DNA of 20,744 nucleotides from JBLHKE01 sp047619485 (GTDB lineage Bacteria; Verrucomicrobiota; Verrucomicrobiia; Verrucomicrobiales; DEV007): contig JBLHKE010000036.1 of NCBI GenBank assembly GCA_047619485.1, forward strand, positions 1-20,744, in the 5' to 3' direction. The notes beneath the pieces were generated by a model. That model had not been told where the DNA came from, searched no databases, and saw nothing but the letters and a program-made list of their open reading frames with translations. Shown here piece after piece: positions 14,346 through 20,744 of this stretch. Both the position numbers and the translations under genes were made by a program. Each line of letters starts with the position of its first letter. The stretch's first letter is position 1.

Positions 14346-14391
14346 TACACACTCTACTCGCTGCTCATGAGAAAAACTTTATGAGAATTTA

Positions 14392-16518
14392 TTGAAAAAC
14401 CACACTAACAACAAAAACCACAAAGAGAAAATGAAGACGAAGACTACACAAGGAGAGCGACTCGATCGCACTGCGTCCTTCAAGAGGTTCGGAGTTCAGC
14501 GCAAAACGGCGATGGCTGTGATTGCGGTGACCCTAGCCGGACTTGGAGGAACATGCTTGGCGAACCCAAGCAACCGCCTACTAGAAACCTCACCTGCCTA
14601 TGAAGACGCGGCGGTTGGCCTGCGTAGCGGAACTGCGAGAACTTATGAATTCAACCGCGCCTCACTGCGCGATGTGTTGAGATTCCTCGCGGACGACGCG
14701 GATGTATCATTCATCGCCCTCCCAGAGGAGGGACAAAACACTGCCAAGCTGGTGACCTTCTCGCTGAAGGCCAGCCCATTCTCAGCACTCGAGATCGTGG
14801 CACGTAACAATGGCATCGCCCTTGTCTATGAAGAGGGTATCTGGCACATGCGCCCGCTCGATGACAAGCAGCTCATCGCGCGCACTTACAACATTCGCTA
14901 CAACACCACCGAATTAAACAACACGTCGGGCGGCTCTTCATCGAGCAGCGGCGGAATCGGTGGTGGTGGCGGCTCCTCCAGCAGCGGCTCCTCGGGAATC
15001 GGCGGCGGCGGAGGCGGAAGCTTCGGCGGCGGTTCATCTGGCGGCGGCGGAGGCGGAGGGATCGGGCTCGGTCTTCAGGGCACTCAGAACGTGTTCGAAA
15101 ACACTGCAGACGAATTGATCGAATCGATCGAGGGGCTCATCGGTATCGCCACGACCGGCTACAACGCCAACCGCGCAGCCAATGCTTCCGTCGGGAACTT
15201 TCCCCCACTCCGCGTCAACGCAGGTGGAACGATACCAGCAGCGACCAGCGGTGGTCCTGGAACCTCCGCTAGCGCAGCCAGCGGCCAGGTTCTCTGGAAC
15301 TCTGACAACAACGGACTCTACGTCGTGGCGACCCGCCAGCAGCACCAGTGGGTAGAAGGCTACATCGACATGTTCGACAAGCCACAGCCGCTCATCGCCG
15401 TCGAGGTGAAGTTCTTCGAGACGACCAAAGACCCTAGCCGCCAACTCGGCGTTGACTGGTCGGGCGTCATGGATGGCGGATACGACTTCAGCCTCTCGGG
15501 CCTGCAGCTCAGCGATATCAACCTCGACCGGATCGGTGACACCATCGCCCCACAGACGGCGATCTTGAATGCCAACGACATGAACATCAGCATCAGCGCG
15601 CTGCTCAAGGATCGCGAGACGACCACCGTCTCCTACCCACGTGTCCTTACTCGCAACAACCGCGAGGTGTCGATCCAGAGCGTCGTGAACCAGCCGGTGC
15701 TCGCCGCGACTTCTACTAGCAGCGTCACCACCGGCGGTGTATCGGCCTCCTCAGTTTCCTACCTACCAATCGGCACCAGCATCAACGTGCTGCCGAAGCG
15801 CATGGCTGACGGACGCATCCAACTCCAAGTGCTGATCACGATCTCGAGCATCATCGGCTCTGAGATCATCGACGGCAACAGCTACCCGGTCGCCACGACC
15901 CGCCAGTTCAGCGCACCTCTCGAGGTCGAGTCCGGCTGGACGCTCGCCATCGGCGGTCTCGACGAAGCCAATGAGTCCGTTGGAGGTTCCGGCCTTCCGC
16001 TCCTCAGCCGCATCCCGATCGGTCGCCACATCTTCGGCAACACGACGCAATCGCAGACTCGCAAGAATCTGATGATCTTCATCACTCCCACCCTCCTCGA
16101 CGTGCGCAGCGGCGGACTGACCGAAGAGCCAATCTCGACGATCCCTCTCAGGGGTGGCACTGAAATGGTTGTCGAAGTCCCACGCATCCGCCCTGACGGT
16201 ACGCTCGTCGGCGGTGTAGAAGGAGTTGGCAACGCCATCAAGTGGATGGAACAGGAATACCGCCCGCTCGAGCAGCGCGTGGTGGAGCACCGCAATAACA
16301 AGAGCGACCGCGATCTCATCAACCGCCTGATCAACACTGTCAACGTCCTTAACGGACAGGTGAACGATATGGCGAGCGAGAGCCCAGAGGACGCCTCCAT
16401 CCTCGAAGTTCACGAATGGAGCCTCGACAACCTCGAGAAGCGCATGCGCAAGAGCCGCCGCTCGATATTTAAGAGCAAGCTCAGCCGCTACAACCACAAC
16501 AGCGTCCTCGACGAGTAA
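14392..16518 (+). CDS. Outer-membrane secretin (PilQ/GspD-like)
   Basis: This 708-residue protein forms the multimeric outer-membrane channel. The TTG start at 14392 follows the longest open frame; ATG at 14431 is an alternative that keeps the signal sequence. The signal region covers residues 31-57 with cleavage likely after CLA. A secretin/TonB short N-terminal-type domain lies at about 84-155 (EFNRASLRDVLRFLADDADVSF). A Gly/Ser linker (179-229) and an N3-like region (about 240-330) follow. The secretin barrel domain (332-572) includes GTSINVLPKRMADGRIQLQV and the C-terminal signature GSGLPLLSRIPIGRHIFG...RKNLMIFITPTLLD. A helical, charged tail (about 600-708) ends the protein. No AMIN domain is seen. 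It is transcribed divergently from the PilM-P-like operon. It probably corresponds to A. muciniphila Amuc_1098. Confidence 0.93.
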   Translation: MKNHTNNKNHKEKMKTKTTQGERLDRTASFKRFGVQRKTAMAVIAVTLAGLGGTCLANPSNRLLETSPAYEDAAVGLRSGTARTYEFNRASLRDVLRFLADDADVSFIALPEEGQNTAKLVTFSLKASPFSALEIVARNNGIALVYEEGIWHMRPLDDKQLIARTYNIRYNTTELNNTSGGSSSSSGGIGGGGGSSSSGSSGIGGGGGGSFGGGSSGGGGGGGIGLGLQGTQNVFENTADELIESIEGLIGIATTGYNANRAANASVGNFPPLRVNAGGTIPAATSGGPGTSASAASGQVLWNSDNNGLYVVATRQQHQWVEGYIDMFDKPQPLIAVEVKFFETTKDPSRQLGVDWSGVMDGGYDFSLSGLQLSDINLDRIGDTIAPQTAILNANDMNISISALLKDRETTTVSYPRVLTRNNREVSIQSVVNQPVLAATSTSSVTTGGVSASSVSYLPIGTSINVLPKRMADGRIQLQVLITISSIIGSEIIDGNSYPVATTRQFSAPLEVESGWTLAIGGLDEANESVGGSGLPLLSRIPIGRHIFGNTTQSQTRKNLMIFITPTLLDVRSGGLTEEPISTIPLRGGTEMVVEVPRIRPDGTLVGGVEGVGNAIKWMEQEYRPLEQRVVEHRNNKSDRDLINRLINTVNVLNGQVNDMASESPEDASILEVHEWSLDNLEKRMRKSRRSIFKSKLSRYNHNSVLDE

Positions 16519-16583
16519 TCGTCAGGCATCACACATACAGACCGACATTTTCTCGGACTGGTAAAACAGTCTCCTTGTGTGGT

Positions 16584-16625
16584 GGGGTCTCGGGTCTTCG
16601 GACTCGGGGCCCCATTTCTGTTTTG
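16584..16625 (+). terminator. Intrinsic terminator of the secretin gene
   Basis: Bases 16584-16596 pair with 16601-16613 in a 13-pair stem with several G-U pairs, capped by a C(UUCG)G tetraloop. ATTTCTGTTTT follows. It lies 65 bases after the secretin stop codon. The minus strand lacks a T-run, so it serves the secretin and not the convergent cytochrome gene. Confidence 0.75.
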
Positions 16626-16628
16626 GAT

Positions 16629-19019
16629 CTAGCCCCGCTCCCCATCGCCGCGCCGCATCTGGAACGGTACCGAGCGGGTAATCGCCAACACCAGACTCGA
16701 GAAGCGATTTCCTCCCTTCCCTACCTCATCCACGATCTTGTCCACCGCGCAGCGGTCATAGTATTCCAGACCGCGCCCCAGGGCGTAGGTGAGCATCACC
16801 TCACTCAAGGCTCGCGTGAACTGCTGCGACTGCTTCTCGACGAGCACTTGCCGCAGCGATTCTGCCCCGGTGATCTCCTCCCCGCTATCTAGCACTCCCG
16901 ACGCAACAATCGGCTGGCCATTGTCCTCAGTGCGCCACCGCCCGATCGCATCAAAATTCTCAAACGCTAGACCGATCGGATCCATCAAAGCGTGGCACGC
17001 AGCACAGTTCGGATCTTCCCGATGTTGCTCCAACTTCTGCCGGATCGTCCCGCTCAGCTCGCTTTTGCCATCCAGTGGCGGGATGTTCGCAGGTGGATCC
17101 GGAGGCGGTGTGCCGAGGATGTTGTCTAAAATCCACTTACCTCGCTTCACCGGCGAAGTCCGGGTCGGGTTCGAAGTCAGCGTCAGAATACTAGCGTGAG
17201 TTAGCACACCGCCCCGCTGGCTCCCTTTAAGTGACACCTTCTGGAACTCCTTCCCACTGACACCATCGAGCCCGTAATGTTTCGCCAACAGCTCGTTCGC
17301 AAACGTGTAATCGGCCCGCAGAAACTCTAAAATGTTGCGATCACTTCGAACCATGTCGGCAAAAAATAGCTCCGTCTCCTTACGCATCGAGTCACGCAGT
17401 TCTACATTGAACGATTTGAATCGTTTGCGGTCGGGATTGACGAGTGCCAGATCGCGTAGCTGCAACCACTGCCCAGCGAAATCCTCAGTGAGCGCCCAAG
17501 CCTTCGGGTCGGCCAGCATGCGCTTGACCTGGGCATCCAAGTTCTTACGCAGGGTGTTGGAGCGGGCTTGGTTCACAAGCTCGTCGTCCGGCATGCTACT
17601 CCAAAGGAAATACGAGAGCCGCGAGGCGAGGGCGAACTCGTCGATCTGGTACACAGCGGCTGGATTGTTCGGATCTGGCTGGAGTTCGTTGCGGAACAGA
17701 AAATTCGGTGACACTAACACTCCCACCATCGCCAACTTGAGCCCCCGTTCGAAAGCGTAATCCCCCCCGCCCAGTGCACCAAGTTTTGCCAATTCGAGCA
17801 AGCGCCCAACCTCGTCTTCTCGCACCGGCCGCCGGAACGCGCTCGACGAGAATTTCTCCAGAATTTTCCGCGCGGCGGCACCCCGGTCGATCTTGCTAGG
17901 ATCCTCCGGCAACCAGGCCTGGTGGAACTGCGGCAGCTGCGGCTCTTTGTATTCGTCTGGTCCGATGATCTCGATCCACTCAACCAACAGGTTGCGATCA
18001 CGGCGGTTCGTATCCTTCGCCGAGGGGTCATAGAAATCATTGACGAATTCAGCCGCAAGCTGAAGCTCACCTGGTTCCAGCTGGACTTTCTGCTCGAAAT
18101 CTTGCCCACTCTCAGGCGTATTTTTCACGTCGAAGGTCTTCAGCCGCCTCGAGCCGGCCATTAGGGTCATCTTCGCAGCTTCCTGGCCAGCCTGGTGCGC
18201 TCCCGCCCGCACCCGAACAGTATAAGTGCCGCTCGATCGCACCTTGTGACTCACCCCTACCTGCCCATTCGTCGCCAGCACCCGGTGGCTTCCACCGTCG
18301 CCGCCACCACGCAGTTCCCGCGCGGCGTAGCGTCGCTTCATCGGCGCAGGCTTTTTTGTTAGGATCGCCTCATCCATTATTTTCTCTGCGGCAGCTAGAT
18401 ATTTCTCGAGCAACACGGGTGAGATCGACAGGACGTCACCGATATTGTCGAACCCATATCCAGAATCATCTGGTGGAAAATCCGCCGCCGGTTGAAAATT
18501 GACTCCGACCAGATCGCGGATCGTGTTGTTGTACTCCTGCCGGTTGAGGCGCCGGATTGTCACCCGGCCAGGATCCGGGTTGGAGCAATCGACGTAGAAC
18601 ACCTCTTGGTCGATCCAGGTCGCGATGATTTTTCGCTCCGCATCGGTTGGTTGGTTCTTTTTCTTCGCAGGAGGCATGACCTTCGCCTCAACGTGATGCA
18701 TCACCTCTTTCCAAGTGCGACGATCGAGCATCATCTCTTCGTCGCTCTCCCATTCGTCGAGAACGAGCGCCCCCTTATCCGTCCCATCACCGTGGCAATC
18801 GAAGCAGTAGTTTTCCAGCAAAGGCCGGACATCTTTGGCGTAATCGTATTCGGAGGCCGACTTCGCCTGCTTTAATACACTGCCGAGTATGCGAGAGCCG
18901 TCGCGAACGCCCCCCCCATCAGCAGCAACCGTCATCCCACTATTCATCAGAACAAAAATGACAGCAAAGGCTCCGCCGAGAATCACGGTGATGTTTAGGA
19001 GTACGAGGTTCGGTTTCAT
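16629..19019 (-). CDS. DUF1592-family planctomycete-type cytochrome c protein
   Basis: This 796-residue exported protein has an N-terminal membrane/signal segment (residues 4-28). A heme-binding C72-FDC-H76 in ENYCFDCHGDGTDKG follows, with a likely axial Met in VMPPAKKK. The DUF1587 region (RRLNRQEYNNTIRDLVG, then FPPDDSGYGFDNIGD) precedes a carbohydrate-binding-like beta-domain (SGTYTVRVRAGAHQAGQE). The DUF1595 (FRRPVREDEVGRLLELA), DUF1592 (LASRLSYFLWSSMPDDEL), DUF1588 and DUF1585 (LTYALGRGLEYYDRCAVDKIV) regions come next. DUF1588 shows GVLTHASILTLTSNPTRTSPV and a second heme motif C672-AAC-H676. Family members are abundant in Planctomycetota and Verrucomicrobiota and are thought to take part in periplasmic redox steps of polysaccharide use. 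The DUF1552 partner gene often found beside it is absent. It converges on the secretin gene. Confidence 0.93.
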   Translation of the reverse strand: MKPNLVLLNITVILGGAFAVIFVLMNSGMTVAADGGGVRDGSRILGSVLKQAKSASEYDYAKDVRPLLENYCFDCHGDGTDKGALVLDEWESDEEMMLDRRTWKEVMHHVEAKVMPPAKKKNQPTDAERKIIATWIDQEVFYVDCSNPDPGRVTIRRLNRQEYNNTIRDLVGVNFQPAADFPPDDSGYGFDNIGDVLSISPVLLEKYLAAAEKIMDEAILTKKPAPMKRRYAARELRGGGDGGSHRVLATNGQVGVSHKVRSSGTYTVRVRAGAHQAGQEAAKMTLMAGSRRLKTFDVKNTPESGQDFEQKVQLEPGELQLAAEFVNDFYDPSAKDTNRRDRNLLVEWIEIIGPDEYKEPQLPQFHQAWLPEDPSKIDRGAAARKILEKFSSSAFRRPVREDEVGRLLELAKLGALGGGDYAFERGLKLAMVGVLVSPNFLFRNELQPDPNNPAAVYQIDEFALASRLSYFLWSSMPDDELVNQARSNTLRKNLDAQVKRMLADPKAWALTEDFAGQWLQLRDLALVNPDRKRFKSFNVELRDSMRKETELFFADMVRSDRNILEFLRADYTFANELLAKHYGLDGVSGKEFQKVSLKGSQRGGVLTHASILTLTSNPTRTSPVKRGKWILDNILGTPPPDPPANIPPLDGKSELSGTIRQKLEQHREDPNCAACHALMDPIGLAFENFDAIGRWRTEDNGQPIVASGVLDSGEEITGAESLRQVLVEKQSQQFTRALSEVMLTYALGRGLEYYDRCAVDKIVDEVGKGGNRFSSLVLAITRSVPFQMRRGDGERG

Positions 19020-19171
19020 CTACGTAAGGAATTTGCTTACCATGGCTCGAATCTTACAGAGGGTGAAAAAAAAATCGGTGAAATTCACAACGCTTACGGA
19101 GCTCTCGCGAGCCGAGTATGCCCAATAAAGCCCTGTAAATATGCTCATTTCGGTTAATTTAATTCCCCTAG

Positions 19172-19247
19172 CAATTAAGATAATTTTAATAATTATAAGA
19201 ATCAATGCCAAAATCGGCTTGCAAAATTATGAAAATTATCTTAATTG
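19172..19247 (+). repeat. 22-pair inverted repeat before the large pilin-like gene
   Basis: Bases 19172-19187 (CAATTAAGATAATTTT) are exactly complementary to 19232-19247 (AAAATTATCTTAATTG). After one mismatch (19188/19231) six more pairs follow (19189-19194 with 19225-19230). The loop is 30 bases. The right arm ends 9 bases before the ATG at 19257. As RNA it would place the start codon next to a long AU stem; as DNA it is a two-armed binding site. Confidence 0.75.
19228..19239 (+). promoter_or_regulatory. TATGNAAATTAT motif, copy 4
   Basis: TATGAAAATTAT lies within the right arm of the inverted repeat, 17 bases before the ATG of the large pilin-like gene. The left arm (19180-19193) carries a one-mismatch version of the 14-mer in reverse orientation. 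Confidence 0.5.
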
Positions 19248-19256
19248 TAGATATCT

Positions 19257-20744
19257 ATGGAAAAAGAACTGAAACCCAAACCTAGAAGGAATAGCGCGTT
19301 CTCTTTAATCGAGTTACTCATCGGGGTCGCCACCATCGCCGTCCTCGGCGCAGTCGCGGTCGCTTTTTTATCAAATAGCAGAACCAGTCTGACGGCCTCA
19401 AAGCTGGAACAAGATGTTTCGCGCCTCAATACCGCAGTAAAGATTTTCGTCGCCAACGGTGGTGACCTCAGTGGCATCGCGACTGGCAACGAAGTGTTGA
19501 CCGAACTCAAGAAGTCTGCCAATGCAGAAGGTCAGAAAAAGATCGTCGGTGTCCGTGGCACCTCGATCGACAACCGTCTTTACGGGATCGATCCCAGCCA
19601 CCCGCGGGGCAACAACGCCCTGCTCGATCGTGCCGTATGGAAGGAGCAACTCGGAAGGTTCGTCATCGAAAAGTCCTCTGTCGGCATCGAGGAGTTCGTC
19701 TACGAGAAAGGTCTCGCCCACGTCGACTTTGGAACCCAGAAGTTCGAAAAAGAGAACGATAACGATCGCGTCCGCCAGACGAAGCTTGTTTACAACGACC
19801 AAGAAGGTTGGGTATGGGTGGTTCTCGATCGCAACTACGTGACCGGAGCCGGTCCACAGTCACTCCCCGTCCTCGAAGCACCGACGCTCGGTGCCTCGGG
19901 CGGTTCCGGCGCAGCGAACACTTCGCGCCTGACCGCCCCGATCATCAGCCCGGACTCGGGCACCTTGCCGCTGGCATCGTTCCCTCTCCAAGTCACAATT
20001 GCTAAGAGCCCGTCCGATCCTGAGGACGCCTCGGTTCAGTATTCGATCGAGCCCAACATCTGGATCACCTACAGTGGTCCGTTGCATGTCGAACCAGGCA
20101 CGACGATCCAGGCCTTCACGACGCATGCCGATTCCTCGTGGGAGAGCAGTGAAGCATCCGCAGCCAACTACAACAACATCGCCGAAACTCTCGAGATTGC
20201 TTTAAGCATCCCTAAAAACCCGCTCACCTACGCCGAAGCAGGCGGAGAGCTCGAGCCCGGCAACTACACGCCGGTCGCGGCGCTTGAGCCGATCACCGTC
20301 TCGCTGCCAGCATCGTCCGAAATCCCGGACAAGTATGAGAACAGCGACAACTTCCGCGTCCTCTGGACCCTCGACGGCAGCGACCCGCTCACCTCGGAGA
20401 GCAGCCAAGACGGAAGCAACTTCTCCAACGGTTATTTGGAGGATTCGATCGACTACACGCTCCCTGTTTGGGACGGCGCCTCGCTATTGCCTATCCAGAT
20501 CGTCGCCAAGTCGACCAATGCCACGCTGGTGACCAACTCCAACGTCCACACGGCGAACATCAACATCAACCCGACCGATCTCCCGGCACCGACTTTCACT
20601 CTTCTCGCTGTCGATTACGTCGAGCCCGTCGAACCGGAGACGGAGCCCCCTCCAGTTTCTGACGATGAGGAAGGCCTCAGCGGTGGTCACATTGACGTCG
20701 ATACAAGCACCTTCATCGCGAAGATCGGGAAGGGCGAAACTGAC
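19257..20744 (+). CDS. Large prepilin-like protein with CHB_HEX_C-like domains (partial)
   Basis: The frame is open from ATG 19257 to the window end (496 codons, no stop), so the C-terminus is missing. The N-terminus has a 14-residue basic leader and then A14|FSLIELLIGVATIAVLG, with Glu19 at +5: a clear class III prepilin signal. A pilin-like domain (about 40-205) follows, starting SKLEQDVSRLNTAVKIFVANGGDL. A Gly/Ser/Ala linker leads to at least two repeats resembling the chitobiase/beta-hexosaminidase C-terminal domain. One is at about 224-300 (SVQYSIEPNIWITYSGPLHV, GTTIQAFTTHADSSW). The other is at about 345-435 (FRVLWTLDGSDPLTSES). A Pro/Glu/Asp-rich linker ends the visible part. It is far larger than a structural pilin, so a displayed or secreted substrate or adhesin is likely. 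A motif in its leader is shared with the pilus promoters. Confidence 0.88.
   Translation, partial: MEKELKPKPRRNSAFSLIELLIGVATIAVLGAVAVAFLSNSRTSLTASKLEQDVSRLNTAVKIFVANGGDLSGIATGNEVLTELKKSANAEGQKKIVGVRGTSIDNRLYGIDPSHPRGNNALLDRAVWKEQLGRFVIEKSSVGIEEFVYEKGLAHVDFGTQKFEKENDNDRVRQTKLVYNDQEGWVWVVLDRNYVTGAGPQSLPVLEAPTLGASGGSGAANTSRLTAPIISPDSGTLPLASFPLQVTIAKSPSDPEDASVQYSIEPNIWITYSGPLHVEPGTTIQAFTTHADSSWESSEASAANYNNIAETLEIALSIPKNPLTYAEAGGELEPGNYTPVAALEPITVSLPASSEIPDKYENSDNFRVLWTLDGSDPLTSESSQDGSNFSNGYLEDSIDYTLPVWDGASLLPIQIVAKSTNATLVTNSNVHTANININPTDLPAPTFTLLAVDYVEPVEPETEPPPVSDDEEGLSGGHIDVDTSTFIAKIGKGETD

Larger units (their letters stand above)
13912..14391. other. Divergent regulatory region between pilus operon and secretin
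   Basis: This 480-base region has AT-rich flanks (about 13940-14030 and 14255-14391) that carry promoter-like elements and repeated motifs. The centre (about 14030-14250) is clearly richer in GC and includes a C8 run near 14141-14148, but has no convincing gene. A TTG-started 78-codon frame on the minus strand was not accepted. Confidence 0.7.
19020..19256. promoter_or_regulatory. Divergent AT-rich promoter region
   Basis: These 237 bases separate the divergent cytochrome and large pilin-like genes. The right half is very AT-rich and carries the long inverted repeat and motif copy 4. TTGCAA (19219-19224) followed after 17 bases by TAATTG (19242-19247) is a weak promoter candidate for the plus-strand gene. 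No gene is evident inside. Confidence 0.5.

Noticed and set aside
14926..15078. Gly/Ser-coding stretch as a tandem DNA repeat or CRISPR-like array
   Set aside because: No regular repeat unit or spacer; it is a low-complexity protein linker.
15763..16497. 244-codon minus-strand frame antisense to the secretin C-terminus
   Set aside because: It lies opposite the conserved secretin domain and has no recognisable motif.

Overview
The window looks like chromosomal DNA of a Verrucomicrobiota bacterium, probably order Verrucomicrobiales. This rests on a planctomycete/verrucomicrobial-type DUF1592/DUF1588/DUF1585 cytochrome, prepilin-like proteins with Ala-Phe/Tyr processing sites, start codons without Shine-Dalgarno sequences, and a pilus-type locus whose layout recalls the Akkermansia muciniphila Amuc_1098-1102 region. 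The last comparison is from memory and was not searched. No transposase, integrase, CRISPR array or rRNA is visible.

Region 1 (1-2501, minus strand): a UbiA-family prenyltransferase EboC (running off the left edge) and the TIM-barrel protein EboE belong to the ebo metabolite-traffic cluster. Upstream of them lie a strong intrinsic terminator, an initiator tRNA-fMet and a small Lys/Ala-rich basic protein. Region 2 (2502-4974, plus strand): a long structured leader, then rho with an unusual basic Asn/Gln-rich N-terminus, then a small putative lipoprotein of unknown function.

Region 3 (5147-16518) is the main feature: a type IV pilus/type II secretion-like machine. A minus-strand operon of ten genes runs from 13911 to 5147: unknown membrane protein, PilT-type ATPase, PilM-like, PilN-like, PilO-like, PilP-like, GspJ-like pseudopilin, large PilX/GspK-like protein, small pseudopilin, PilC/GspF platform protein. 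The secretin (PilQ/GspD-like) is transcribed divergently at 14392-16518, and an AT-rich 480-base region lies between the two start codons. M, N, O and P are called mainly from order, length and topology because their sequences are very divergent. No PilB-type extension ATPase, prepilin peptidase or classical major pilin is in the window, so the machine must rely on genes elsewhere.

Region 4 (16629-20744): a minus-strand 796-residue cytochrome-type protein converges on the secretin at a UUCG-capped terminator. A divergent plus-strand gene (19257 to the right edge, open) encodes a prepilin-like N-terminus fused to a long body with at least two chitobiase/hexosaminidase C-terminal-like domains. 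It is a candidate exported or displayed substrate of the region 3 machine.

The most notable non-coding signal is a 12-base motif, TATGNAAATTAT. It occurs four times, only in the AT-rich promoter regions: two copies 42 bases apart at the operon promoter, one at the secretin promoter and one just upstream of the large pilin-like gene. The last copy lies inside a 22-pair inverted repeat. This suggests common control of operon, secretin and candidate substrate.
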